From contig NZ_JAAMPA010000002.1 in the NCBI RefSeq assembly GCF_011758655.1, positions 186,001 to 250,000 of the forward strand: a stretch of 64,000 nucleotides of DNA, in the 5' to 3' direction. The DNA comes from Modestobacter marinus (GTDB lineage Bacteria > Actinomycetota > Actinomycetes > Mycobacteriales > Geodermatophilaceae). The translations under genes and the position numbers were made by a program. Shown here piece by piece: positions 1-7,550 of this stretch (within the stretch, counting starts at the first letter, position 1; each line of letters opens with the position of its first letter). The notes under the pieces are model-generated. The model made no database searches. It was not told the origin of the DNA and saw only the letters and a program-made list of their open reading frames with translations.

Positions 1-517
1 GCTGGGTCGAGTTACCCGAGTTGCCGCACTCGGCCAGCTGCTGGCCGGTCGCGACCCGGTCGCCGGCGCGCACCCGCAGCGACCCGGCGCGCAGGTGGGC
101 CAGCACGACGTGGGCGCCCTGGTCCGGCAGCTCGAGGACCACGTGGTTGCCGGCCAGGGCCCCGGCACCGTCGCGGGCCCGGCTCGCCTGGGTCACGGCG
201 TAGGGCACCCGGGCGGCGGGCGAGCGGCGGGCCACGCCGTCCGGCTCGCCGTCGTGCACCGCCACCACCCGCCCGGACGCCGGGGCGAGGACGGGCTGCC
301 CGAAGGCGACGAACCGGTCGACCGGCTCGGTGCCCAGCAGCGACCGCCAGTCCCGGGTGGTCGCCGTCCGCCGGCCCTGCACGGCGGTGAAGTCGATGGC
401 GTACGTCGTGGCGAACAGGTGCGTGCCGTGGCTCGGCACCCGCCGCGCCGGGCTGTTCTCCACCCGCCAGGTGCCCCGGAACGGCAGCGCGAGCACGACC
501 GGTCCGGGGCCGGCCAT
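1..517 (-). CDS. M23-family peptidase-like protein, C-terminus beyond window
   Basis: The reverse strand reads from an ATG at 517 through to the window edge without a stop, giving 172 residues of an incomplete protein. It shows the LytM/M23 pattern: an SHGTH...YAIDF segment near residues 29-43 (first metal-ligand region), a beta-rich stretch around APASGRVVAVHDG, then VVLAHLRAGSL and a final GNSGNST. M23 enzymes cut peptidoglycan cross-bridges or act as degraded regulators of hydrolases. No signal peptide is visible at this start, so the protein may be cytosolic or the true start may differ. Its ATG overlaps the stop of the upstream ABC permease by one base, so it is probably the last gene of the sigma/anti-sigma/ABC unit. 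Family call is good; catalytic activity is not shown. Confidence 0.8.
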   Translation of the reverse strand, partial: MAGPGPVVLALPFRGTWRVENSPARRVPSHGTHLFATTYAIDFTAVQGRRTATTRDWRSLLGTEPVDRFVAFGQPVLAPASGRVVAVHDGEPDGVARRSPAARVPYAVTQASRARDGAGALAGNHVVLELPDQGAHVVLAHLRAGSLRVRAGDRVATGQQLAECGNSGNSTQ

Positions 518-1371
518 CAGAGGTCGCGGCGGACGAAGGACATCGCGGCCAGGGCCCACACCATGACCACCCAGAGCACGGCCCAGCCGAGGTACGTGGC
601 GGTCAGCGGCGCCGTGCTGAGGAACGGGAACGCCCCGGCCCCCTCGTCGGCGCCGCCGAACTGGACGATCGCGGACGGGTCCTGGAAGGCGTTCATCGCC
701 CCGCGCCACAGCCCGTCGGTGGGCAGCAGCACCCTGGAGACGCTGCCGACCCGGCCGACGGCGTCGTTGCCCAGCGCCTCGCCGATCGCGCCCACCACCC
801 CGGCCACCCAGGTCGTGCAGAACAGGCCGACGGCCACCACGCCCGAGGCCATCGGCGAGATGACCGTCGCCAGCAGCACCGTGAGGGTCAGCAGCACCAC
901 CGTCTGGGCGGCGAGCAGCGCCAGCGCGGTCGCCGGCGCCGGCGGCCAGTAGTCGACGGTGACCCGGACGACGAGGACCTGGGCCAGCCCGGCCAGGACG
1001 ACGAAGCCGCTGCCGAAGGCCACCAGGCCCAGCCACTTGCCGAGCAGGAACGCCGAGCGGCGGATCGGCCGGGCCAGCATCGACAGCGCGATGCCGGACT
1101 CCGTCTCCCCGGACAGCGTGGGGCCGGCCAGGAACGCGGTGCCCAGGGCGGCGACCAGGCTGTAGCCGAACATCACCAGGTTCAGCAGGATCGACGCGGT
1201 CAGCCGGGCCTCGCCGCTGGTCAGCGACTCGGCGGCCAGCCGGGAGAAGCCCCAGCTGCTCAGCCCGAGCAGCCCGACGGTGAGCGCGACGAGCGCGAAC
1301 AGCACCCGCCGCCGGGAGGCCTCGCGCAGGGTGAGCGCGGCGATGGTGAGCACCGTGCGGGTCGTGGTCAC
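517..1371 (-). CDS. ABC-2 type transporter permease (NosY-like)
   Basis: A 284-residue integral membrane protein with about six hydrophobic segments, starting with a short cytoplasmic stretch (TTTRTVLTIAALTLREASRR) typical of ABC-2 permeases of the NosY/YhaP kind. The motif LSGETESGIALSMLARPIRR, in the loop after the second membrane segment, is characteristic of the family. The GTG at 1371 is chosen because it overlaps the stop of the ATPase gene (GTGA); the longer frame upstream only shadows that gene. With the preceding ATPase it should form a complete export or membrane-maintenance transporter. The substrate cannot be told. Location downstream of an ECF sigma/anti-sigma pair suggests envelope-stress control. 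Confidence 0.85.
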   Translation of the reverse strand: MTTTRTVLTIAALTLREASRRRVLFALVALTVGLLGLSSWGFSRLAAESLTSGEARLTASILLNLVMFGYSLVAALGTAFLAGPTLSGETESGIALSMLARPIRRSAFLLGKWLGLVAFGSGFVVLAGLAQVLVVRVTVDYWPPAPATALALLAAQTVVLLTLTVLLATVISPMASGVVAVGLFCTTWVAGVVGAIGEALGNDAVGRVGSVSRVLLPTDGLWRGAMNAFQDPSAIVQFGGADEGAGAFPFLSTAPLTATYLGWAVLWVVMVWALAAMSFVRRDL

Positions 1372-2360
1372 GACGGGCCCGCCGCCCGGGTGGCGGCGCC
1401 GTCCCGCAGGATGCCGAGCAGGCGCTCCTCCAGGCTGATCCGCACCGGCTCGACCGCGTGCACCCGGACGCCGAGGGCGACCAGGTCGCGCACCAGGTCG
1501 GGCACCGCCGTCCCGTCGTCGTCGGCGGAGAGGGCCACGGTGGACCACTCGCCCTCCCGGTCGACCCGGCCCACCGCGGTGAGCCGCTGCTGGGCGGCGG
1601 GGGAGAGGTCGGTCAGGTGCAGCCGCACCTCGCGCTGACCGAGCAGCTCGGCGAGGGTGCCGGAGGCGGCGACCCGGCCGCGGTCCAGGACGACGACCCG
1701 GTCGCAGACCCGCTCGACCTCACCGATCAGGTGGGAGTTGAGCAGCACCGCGACCCCGCGGGACCGCAGCTCCAGCACGATGTCGCGGACGTCGGCGCGG
1801 CCCAGCGGGTCCAGCGCGCTGGTCGGCTCGTCCAGCACCACGAACTCCGGCCGGCCCACCAGGGCGACGGCCAGGCCCAGCCGCTGCTGCATGCCCTTGG
1901 AGAAGCCGCCCACCCGGTCGTCGCCGCGGCGGGAGAGGCCCACCAGCGCCAGGCACTCGCGTTGCTCGGCGGCGGGCACCCCGGCGCCGGAGAGCCGGGC
2001 GTGCAGGGCCAGCACCTCGGCCGCGGTCAGCCAGGGCTGGTAGCGGAAGAGCTCGGGCAGGTAGCCGACCCGGGCGCGGGCGGCCGGGTCGGCGGACCGC
2101 TGCCCGAGCAGCATCGCCTCGCCGGAGTCGGGGCGGACCAGCCCGAGCAGCATCTTGATCACGGTGGTCTTGCCCGCGCCGTTGGGCCCGAGCAGCCCGA
2201 CGATCTCCCCGCGGCCGACCTGCAGCGAGACGTCCTCCACGGCCAGGTGCTTGCGGTACTGCTTGCGCAGCCCGGTGCACCAGGCCGCCGGTGCCGGGGG
2301 CAGGCCCGCCACCAGGTCGGCGGCGTCCTGCACCCCGGCACCGCTGTCCACGGTGCTCAT
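1368..2360 (-). CDS. ABC transporter ATP-binding protein
   Basis: A 330-residue nucleotide-binding subunit. Walker A is GLLGPNGAGKTT (about residue 60), the signature loop is GGFSKGMQQRLGLA, Walker B is FVVLDEPTSALDP, and the switch His follows in LLNSHLIGEVE. The C-terminal hundred residues form the extra domain seen in drug- and polymer-export ATPases. ATG at 2360 is used: it lies two bases after the stop of the anti-sigma gene, and the upstream extension in frame is arginine/glycine-rich shadow sequence. It overlaps the permease by four bases, so the two are translationally coupled. Energises the permease at 517-1371; substrate unknown. Confidence 0.9.
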   Translation of the reverse strand: MSTVDSGAGVQDAADLVAGLPPAPAAWCTGLRKQYRKHLAVEDVSLQVGRGEIVGLLGPNGAGKTTVIKMLLGLVRPDSGEAMLLGQRSADPAARARVGYLPELFRYQPWLTAAEVLALHARLSGAGVPAAEQRECLALVGLSRRGDDRVGGFSKGMQQRLGLAVALVGRPEFVVLDEPTSALDPLGRADVRDIVLELRSRGVAVLLNSHLIGEVERVCDRVVVLDRGRVAASGTLAELLGQREVRLHLTDLSPAAQQRLTAVGRVDREGEWSTVALSADDDGTAVPDLVRDLVALGVRVHAVEPVRISLEERLLGILRDGAATRAAGPS

Positions 2361-2362
2361 CC

Positions 2363-3451
2363 TCAGCGCAGGTCCCGGGCGACCGACAGCAGCTCCTCGG
2401 TGTCCAGCGAACCGGCCACCGCGGTGACCACGCCGTCGGAGACCCACACCACGGCCGCCATCGCGCCGTCGTTGCCGGTCAGCACCGTGGCCTCCTCGCC
2501 GTCGACCTCGGCCGTCGAGCTGGTCGCCAGCTCGGCGGGCACGGGGATCGGGAGGGTCGAGCCGTCGGCGGTGAAGCTCCGCAGCTGCGCGGCGACGTCC
2601 TCGGGCAGGCCGGGCAGCGACAGCAGGTGGTCGCGGACGGTCTCGAAGGGGACGCCGGAGGAGTACGCCGACGGGGCGACGGCGCGCCCCACGACGAGCG
2701 CGGGGAGCCCGGACTCGGACGACCAGACCTGGGCGACGCCCGGGCCGGCGACCAGCCGCACCGAGCTCCCGTCCAGCCCAGGCGGGGGCGGCGGCAGCAC
2801 CTCACCGGCCGCGGCGGCGGCCTGGGCGGCGCGGTCGGCCGAGTAGGTGAAGGTGGCGCTGAGCTGTCCGCCCACCGAGATCATCGGCTCGCCGGTGACG
2901 CCGCCGGGCAGGTCGGCGACCTCGGGGACGTCCAGCCCGGACTCCTCGGCGGCGGTCGCCGCGTCGGGGACCTCGTGCACCTCCGGGTCGCCGGTGAGCT
3001 CGACGTCGCCGTAGGCGCTCAGGTCCGGCAGCGCGACGAGGTCGCTGCTGGTGAGGGTGAGCGGGGCGACCTCCTCGGTGCGGAAGACCTGCAGCCAGTC
3101 GTTCGCGGCCGCGGTGCCGGCACCCGCCAGCACGACGCCGAACGCCAGGACGGCGGCGGCCGGTCGCCGGAACCCGCGGGACCGGCCGGGGCGGGCCCGC
3201 TCGGGGCGGGCGGTGGACCCGGTAGCGGGTACGGCGGCGGGCAGGGCCGCGGTGAGCCGCCGCCAGCCGGCGTCGACGTCGGTGCTGCCCTCGGTCGCCA
3301 GCGCGGCGCCGACGAGGTCGGCGTCCCGGCGGGTGGCGGACAGTGCACTCAGGCACTGCGGGCACCCGGCGACGTGCGCCCGGTCGGGGTCGGAGACGCC
3401 GGCCGGCTCGTCGAGCAGGCGGCGCAGCGTGCCTTCAGTCGGATGACGCAT
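2363..3451 (-). CDS. Anti-sigma factor with zinc-binding N-terminus
   Basis: A 362-residue single-pass membrane protein. The N-terminal 40 residues carry the anti-sigma zinc finger pattern H-x3-C-x2-C (HVAGCPQC) found in ZAS-type anti-sigma factors. A membrane segment follows around residues 97-117 (AAAVLAFGVVLAGAGTAAA), and the remaining 240 residues are predicted to be outside the cell. The start codon lies 17 bases inside the sigma-factor gene, the usual coupling of an ECF sigma with its inhibitor. It should hold the sigma factor at the membrane until an envelope signal releases it. The large external domain has no family I recognise; it could be the sensor. Confidence 0.82.
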   Translation of the reverse strand: MRHPTEGTLRRLLDEPAGVSDPDRAHVAGCPQCLSALSATRRDADLVGAALATEGSTDVDAGWRRLTAALPAAVPATGSTARPERARPGRSRGFRRPAAAVLAFGVVLAGAGTAAANDWLQVFRTEEVAPLTLTSSDLVALPDLSAYGDVELTGDPEVHEVPDAATAAEESGLDVPEVADLPGGVTGEPMISVGGQLSATFTYSADRAAQAAAAAGEVLPPPPPGLDGSSVRLVAGPGVAQVWSSESGLPALVVGRAVAPSAYSSGVPFETVRDHLLSLPGLPEDVAAQLRSFTADGSTLPIPVPAELATSSTAEVDGEEATVLTGNDGAMAAVVWVSDGVVTAVAGSLDTEELLSVARDLR

Positions 3452-3941
3452 GACGGGTCAGCTCCTTGCGCAGTGCGGATTCGGCGCGTCGGACGGTGGT
3501 GCCGACGCTGCCGGGGGACATGTCGAGTGCCGCGGCGACCTCGGCGTAGCTGAGGCCGCTGTGCCGGAGCACCAGGGCCACGGCCTGCTTGCGGGGGAGC
3601 CCGCCGAGCGCGGCCCGGACGCGGCTGCGGTCCTCGCGGGTGACCACCGTCTCGGCGACGTCAGGGGTGACGACGTCGCCGAGGCGGTGGACGGTCTCCT
3701 CCCGGGACGCGCGGCGGCGCCCGGAGCGGATCAGGTTGAGGGCGGTGTGGACGGCGGCGACGGACAACCAGCCGGGCGCCTCCGCGGCCGGCACGGTGGA
3801 CCGGCCGAAGGCCAGGAAGACCTCCTGGGCGACGTCCTCGGCCTCGTCCCGGGAGCCGAGCACCCGGGCGGCCACCGCCACGACCTGCGGATAGTCGCGC
3901 CGGAACACCTCGCCGAGGTCGGACCGCACGGCACCTGCCAC
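3435..3941 (-). CDS. ECF RNA polymerase sigma factor (SigE-like family)
   Basis: A 168-residue sigma-70 family protein of the extracytoplasmic-function class. Region 2 is visible as LGSRDEAEDVAQEVFLAF and region 4 as LSYAEVAAALDMSPGSVGTT, separated by a short linker. The GTG at 3941 is preceded by a strong GGGAGGAAGG ribosome site. An ATG at 4031 in the same frame would add 30 residues without sigma homology; it remains possible if transcription starts just after a TGTCACA element at 4060-4066. The gene overlaps and precedes its anti-sigma factor. Targets probably include its own operon of ABC transporter and M23 protein. Confidence 0.87.
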   Translation of the reverse strand: MAGAVRSDLGEVFRRDYPQVVAVAARVLGSRDEAEDVAQEVFLAFGRSTVPAAEAPGWLSVAAVHTALNLIRSGRRRASREETVHRLGDVVTPDVAETVVTREDRSRVRAALGGLPRKQAVALVLRHSGLSYAEVAAALDMSPGSVGTTVRRAESALRKELTRHASSD

Positions 3942-4059
3942 CGTCCCGCCCTTCCTCCCGACCCGGGCCGCCGTGCGCCCCGGCACGGGCAGCTGCAGCG
4001 CCGCCGGGGGTCCGTACCGAACGAGGTCCATGCCCCTACAGCACCGCCGCGGCCGGAGA

Positions 4060-4066
4060 TGTGACA
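4060..4066 (-). promoter_or_regulatory. TGTCACA element upstream of ECF sigma gene
   Basis: On the minus strand the heptamer TGTCACA lies 119 bases before the GTG start and about 30 bases before an alternative in-frame ATG at 4031. The same heptamer is the -35 part of the ECF41-type promoter found here at 19020-19046. No convincing -10 partner is seen at the same spacing (TGCT instead of CGTC or TGTC), so this is a weak call. Confidence 0.25.
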
Positions 4067-4091
4067 CCCGCTCGCCACGAGCATGCCCGGC

Positions 4092-5402
4092 TCAGGCGGC
4101 GACCCAGCGGATCGGCAGACGCTTGACCCCGCGCTGGAAGCTCGACCGGAGCAGCGCCGGCGGCCCGTCCAGCTCCAGCACGCTGGTGCGCCGCAGCAGT
4201 TCGGCGAACAGCGCGCGCATCTGCACCCGGGCCAGCTGGGCGCCGAGGCAGAAGTGCGGCCCGTGGCCGAAGGACAGCTGCGGGTTGGGCGACCGGCGGA
4301 CGTCGAAGCGGTCGGGCTCGGGGAACACCCGCTCGTCCCGGTTGGCCGAGGTGAAGGAGACGACGACCTTGTCCCCGGCCCGCACCCGGGCGTCGCCGAT
4401 CGTGACGTCGCGGGTCGCCGTCCGGCGGAAGACCATCACCGGCGTCCACCAGCGCAGCATCTCCTCCACCGCGCCGGGCAGCAGCCCCGGGTCGGCCCGC
4501 AGCTGGGCCAGCGCCTCCGGGTGCGAGAGCAGGGCGATGAGGCCGCCGGGCAGCCCGTTGCGCAACGTCTCGTTGCCGGCCACCGCGAACAGCCAGAACA
4601 TGTTCTCGAACTCCGCGTCGCTGACCGGTGCGTCGTCCCCGCCGGTCTGCGCGAGCAGGATGGACATGACGTCCCGGCCGGGGGCGCGGCGCTTCTCCTC
4701 GGCCAGCAGCCGCGCGTAGGCGTAGAGGTCCGGCATGCCGGCGCGGGTGCGCGGGTCGGGCAGCCGCCCGTCGGCGTCCGGTGCCGGGCGCAGCGCCACC
4801 GCCTGCCGGGCCATCGCCGTCCCGCTGCGGGCGTCGAAGACGGCGGAGGAGGCGTAGTCGGGGTCCTGCCAGCCGATCACCCGGTTCGACCAGTCGAACA
4901 TCAGCCAGCGGTCCTCGGTGGGGACGCCGAGCACGTCGGCCAGGGTGACCAAGGGCAGGTCGGCGGCGACGTCCTTGGCGAAGTCGCACCGGCCCTCGCG
5001 GCGCCCGGCGACCATCCGGTCGACCAGTGCGGCCGCGGTCGCCTCGATCGAGGCGGTCAGCGCCGCCACCGCGCGCGGGGTGAACGACCGGGTCAGCAGC
5101 CGGCGCAGCCGGGAGTGGTCCGGCGGGTCGGTGTTCAGCATCATCCGGCGGACCCAGGCCAGGTCACCGGCGTCGCGGACCTGGGTGGCGCCGAGCCAGG
5201 AGGAGAAGGTGGCCGGGTCCGTGAGCACCCGCTCGACCTCGGCGTGCCGGAGGACCAGCCAGAGACCGGGGCCGTCCGGTTCGTCGACCCAGGTGACCGG
5301 GCCCGCGGCGCGCAGCCGGGCCAGCTCCGCCAGCGGTGGGCCGGTCTCGTAGGTCGCGGGGTCCAGGACGGCGGCGGTGTCCGCGGCCGGCGCCGGGGTC
5401 AC
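4092..5402 (-). CDS. Cytochrome P450
   Basis: A 436-residue bacterial class I P450. The I-helix oxygen-activation motif is AVAGNETLR, the K-helix ExxR is EEMLRW, and the heme-binding loop is FGHGPHFCLG with Cys 385 as the thiolate ligand. Length and the actinobacterial style (PDPRTRAGMPD loop, long B-C region with NTDPPDHSRLRRLL) resemble CYP families acting on steroids, terpenoids or fatty acids, but the substrate cannot be read from sequence. It starts with a GTG that overlaps the stop of the alpha/beta hydrolase (GTGA), so both come from one message with the MFS transporter upstream. No ferredoxin or reductase lies beside it, so electrons must come from elsewhere. Confidence 0.93.
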   Translation of the reverse strand: MTPAPAADTAAVLDPATYETGPPLAELARLRAAGPVTWVDEPDGPGLWLVLRHAEVERVLTDPATFSSWLGATQVRDAGDLAWVRRMMLNTDPPDHSRLRRLLTRSFTPRAVAALTASIEATAAALVDRMVAGRREGRCDFAKDVAADLPLVTLADVLGVPTEDRWLMFDWSNRVIGWQDPDYASSAVFDARSGTAMARQAVALRPAPDADGRLPDPRTRAGMPDLYAYARLLAEEKRRAPGRDVMSILLAQTGGDDAPVSDAEFENMFWLFAVAGNETLRNGLPGGLIALLSHPEALAQLRADPGLLPGAVEEMLRWWTPVMVFRRTATRDVTIGDARVRAGDKVVVSFTSANRDERVFPEPDRFDVRRSPNPQLSFGHGPHFCLGAQLARVQMRALFAELLRRTSVLELDGPPALLRSSFQRGVKRLPIRWVAA

Positions 5403-6157
5403 AGGTCGTCCAGGAAGCGCTCCACGGTGCTCAGCAGCGCCACGGGCGTCTCGTACATCGCGTAGTGGCCGGCGTTGGGCAGCACCTCCAGCGAGGCGTT
5501 GGGGTAGTGCTGCAGGAACGTCTGCTCCATGACCGCGGCGCTCAGCGCCGGGTCGTGCTCGCCCACCACGACCCGGACCGGGACCGGGTGGCCCTGCACC
5601 TCGGCGGAGAAGTCGGTGCCCGCCCAGGCGTCCAGGTACGCCCGGAAGGCCGCGGGGTCGGACTGGTCGAGGGAGAACTGCACCATGCGCTCCAGCCAGG
5701 TGCGGCTCAGCCGGCCACCGGTGGTGAGGTCGAGGATGGCGTACCGGTTGCCCCGGTCCTCGGCGGCGCCGCGGAACAGCGGCCCGGACTGCTCGTCGAA
5801 CGGGACGCCGGTGGCGGGCACCGGGCTCACGCCGAGCAGCCCGTCGACCCGGCCGCCGGCGTCGAGGAGCACGCGCTGCATCGCGCTGCCGCCCATCGAG
5901 TGCCCGACCACGGCGAAGGAGGACCAGCCCTGGGCGTCGACGGCGGCGAGGGCGTCGGCGGAGATCTCGGCGAGGCTGTACTCGCCGGCCTCGCCGCGCC
6001 GGGCGCCGTAGCCGCGGTAGTCGAGGAACAGCCAGCTGTACCGGTCGCCGTCGACCAGGTCGGGGAGGTGGCCCCAGCCGGTCGCGGAGCCGAACCAGCC
6101 GTGCAGGGCCAGGACCTTGCGCGGGCCGGTGCCGATCACGAGGGGTGCGTTCGCCAT
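5399..6157 (-). CDS. Alpha/beta hydrolase
   Basis: A 252-residue hydrolase from the ATG at 6157 (a GTG at 6178 would add seven residues; neither has a clear ribosome site). The oxyanion-hole HGW motif is at residues 19-21, the nucleophile elbow is GHSMGG with Ser 87, the acid is in VVGEHDP and the catalytic His in NAGHYAMYE. This is the esterase/epoxide hydrolase/C-C hydrolase superfamily, acting in the cytosol. It overlaps the P450 start and follows the MFS gene by about 43 bases, so it probably works on the same small molecule as the P450. Exact reaction unknown. Confidence 0.88.
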   Translation of the reverse strand: MANAPLVIGTGPRKVLALHGWFGSATGWGHLPDLVDGDRYSWLFLDYRGYGARRGEAGEYSLAEISADALAAVDAQGWSSFAVVGHSMGGSAMQRVLLDAGGRVDGLLGVSPVPATGVPFDEQSGPLFRGAAEDRGNRYAILDLTTGGRLSRTWLERMVQFSLDQSDPAAFRAYLDAWAGTDFSAEVQGHPVPVRVVVGEHDPALSAAVMEQTFLQHYPNASLEVLPNAGHYAMYETPVALLSTVERFLDDL

Positions 6158-6200
6158 CCCGGGAGTGTCGTGGGCCACATCCGGGGAGGCAAGAGGCCCG

Positions 6201-7373
6201 TCAGCCCCGCCGCCGGAGCTCCAGCGACAGCCAGCCGGCGAGGGCGAGCGGCACGGCGAGGAAGCCGGTCATCGCCGGGACCGTGCCGAACGTCGAGCCC
6301 AGCCAGGCCAGCAGCAGCGGGGTGCCGAAGCCGGCGTAGGCGAAGGCGTAGAAGGCGCTGTTCATCGCGCCCCGGGCGTGCGGGGGTGCCAGCTGGGCGG
6401 TGAGGGTCAGCCCGGCGGTGAGGCAGAGGCCGCCCGCCCCGCCGAGCAGCGCCGCCGCGGGCAGCAGCAGCGCCTCGGACTCCCCGACGATCGCCGCGAT
6501 GCCGAGCGAGTGCCCGACCCCGGCGAGCACCATGCCCAGCGGTGCGGCACCCCGCGGCGAGCGCCGGCCCAGCCGGGCGGCGACCGCGCTCGCGCCCAGC
6601 GCCAGCCCGGCGACCAGCCCGGCGTAGGCGACGCCGACCCCGTCGGGGACCACCAGCAGCGGCAGCAGGGTCGCGGCGATGGTCGGGAAGGCGAACACCC
6701 CGACGGCGGTGGGGGCCAGCACCGCCCAGAACGGCCGGCGGGCCTCCGGGGGCAGGCCCAGCGTCATCAGCTTGCCGCCCTGGCGTGCCTGCACCGTCTC
6801 CGGCACGGTGGCCAGCGCGCCGAGCCCGATGACCAGGACGGCGACGTGCACCAGGTAGGGCAGCGTGGTCGGGGCCGGGCCGTACTGGGCGAGCAGCCCG
6901 CTCATCGCCGGTGCCACGGCGAAGCCCAGCGACGTCGACACCGCGCCCCGGGTGGCCGCCGACTGCTGGCCGTCCGGGCCGGCGAGTTCCTGCAGCCAGG
7001 CGTTGGCCACCGAGAACACCACCCCGGAGACGACGCCCTGCAGCAGCCGCCCGGCGTAGAGCAGCGGCAGGTGGTCGACGGCGGGCAGGAACAGCAGCGA
7101 GACCAGGCCGGCGAGGACGGCGAACGGCAGGACCAGGGCCCGCCGGCCGAACCGGTCCGAGGCCGGCCCGGACAGCGTCAGCGCCGCGATGAGGCCGAGG
7201 GCGTAGCAGCCGAAGACGGCGGTGACGTCGGCGTCGGAGAGACCCAGGGTGCGCCGGTAGACCAGCAGCAGCGGCGTGGGGATGTTGGTGCCCAGGGCGA
7301 CGGTGAACAGCCCGAAGGTCAGCGCGTCCAGCCGCCGCCGCACCGGGTCCCGCTGGAGCGTGTCCGCCGACAT
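6201..7373 (-). CDS. MFS transporter
   Basis: A 390-residue major facilitator with about twelve hydrophobic segments. The loop 2-3 signature is present as GPASDRFGRRAL, and a partly matching element follows in the second half (AVAARLGRRSPRG). The ATG at 7373 is chosen since everything upstream in the long frame is arginine/proline-rich shadow of the opposite-strand flavoprotein gene. It heads the minus-strand unit MFS, hydrolase, P450, so it may export or import the compound those enzymes treat. The gene is divergent from the FAD oxidoreductase with a 177-base control region between them. Confidence 0.87.
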   Translation of the reverse strand: MSADTLQRDPVRRRLDALTFGLFTVALGTNIPTPLLLVYRRTLGLSDADVTAVFGCYALGLIAALTLSGPASDRFGRRALVLPFAVLAGLVSLLFLPAVDHLPLLYAGRLLQGVVSGVVFSVANAWLQELAGPDGQQSAATRGAVSTSLGFAVAPAMSGLLAQYGPAPTTLPYLVHVAVLVIGLGALATVPETVQARQGGKLMTLGLPPEARRPFWAVLAPTAVGVFAFPTIAATLLPLLVVPDGVGVAYAGLVAGLALGASAVAARLGRRSPRGAAPLGMVLAGVGHSLGIAAIVGESEALLLPAAALLGGAGGLCLTAGLTLTAQLAPPHARGAMNSAFYAFAYAGFGTPLLLAWLGSTFGTVPAMTGFLAVPLALAGWLSLELRRRG

Positions 7374-7515
7374 CCCCGGCACGCTACCGGCCGGTGGAGT
7401 CCTGCCCCGCCCGGACGAGCCGCGGCTCGGGTACGGCGGCCGCCGGCGGGCAGGGGCGGTCGCCCGGTGGGTCGCAGCGGACCGTCCGGAGGATGCCGAC
7501 ATGCTGGCTGATCGA

Positions 7516-7544
7516 TTGACTCTCGATCGGTTACAGTCGATGAT
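7516..7544 (+). promoter_or_regulatory. Sigma-70-like promoter for a leaderless message
   Basis: TTGACT at 7516-7521 and GATGAT at 7539-7544 are separated by 17 bases, and the ATG of the flavoprotein gene begins six bases after the -10 element. That places transcription start at or next to the A of the ATG, so the message would be leaderless, which is common in actinobacteria. The TCGAT word recurs around it (7512-7541) and could be an operator. No ribosome site precedes the ATG, in line with this reading. Confidence 0.55.
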
Positions 7545-7550
7545 CGGCGT

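Noticed and set aside
1458..2846. Open plus-strand frame of 462 codons
   Set aside because: It is antisense to the ABC ATPase and anti-sigma genes, is rich in His, Gln, Gly and Arg, lacks any domain and arises from the GC-rich third positions of the real genes.
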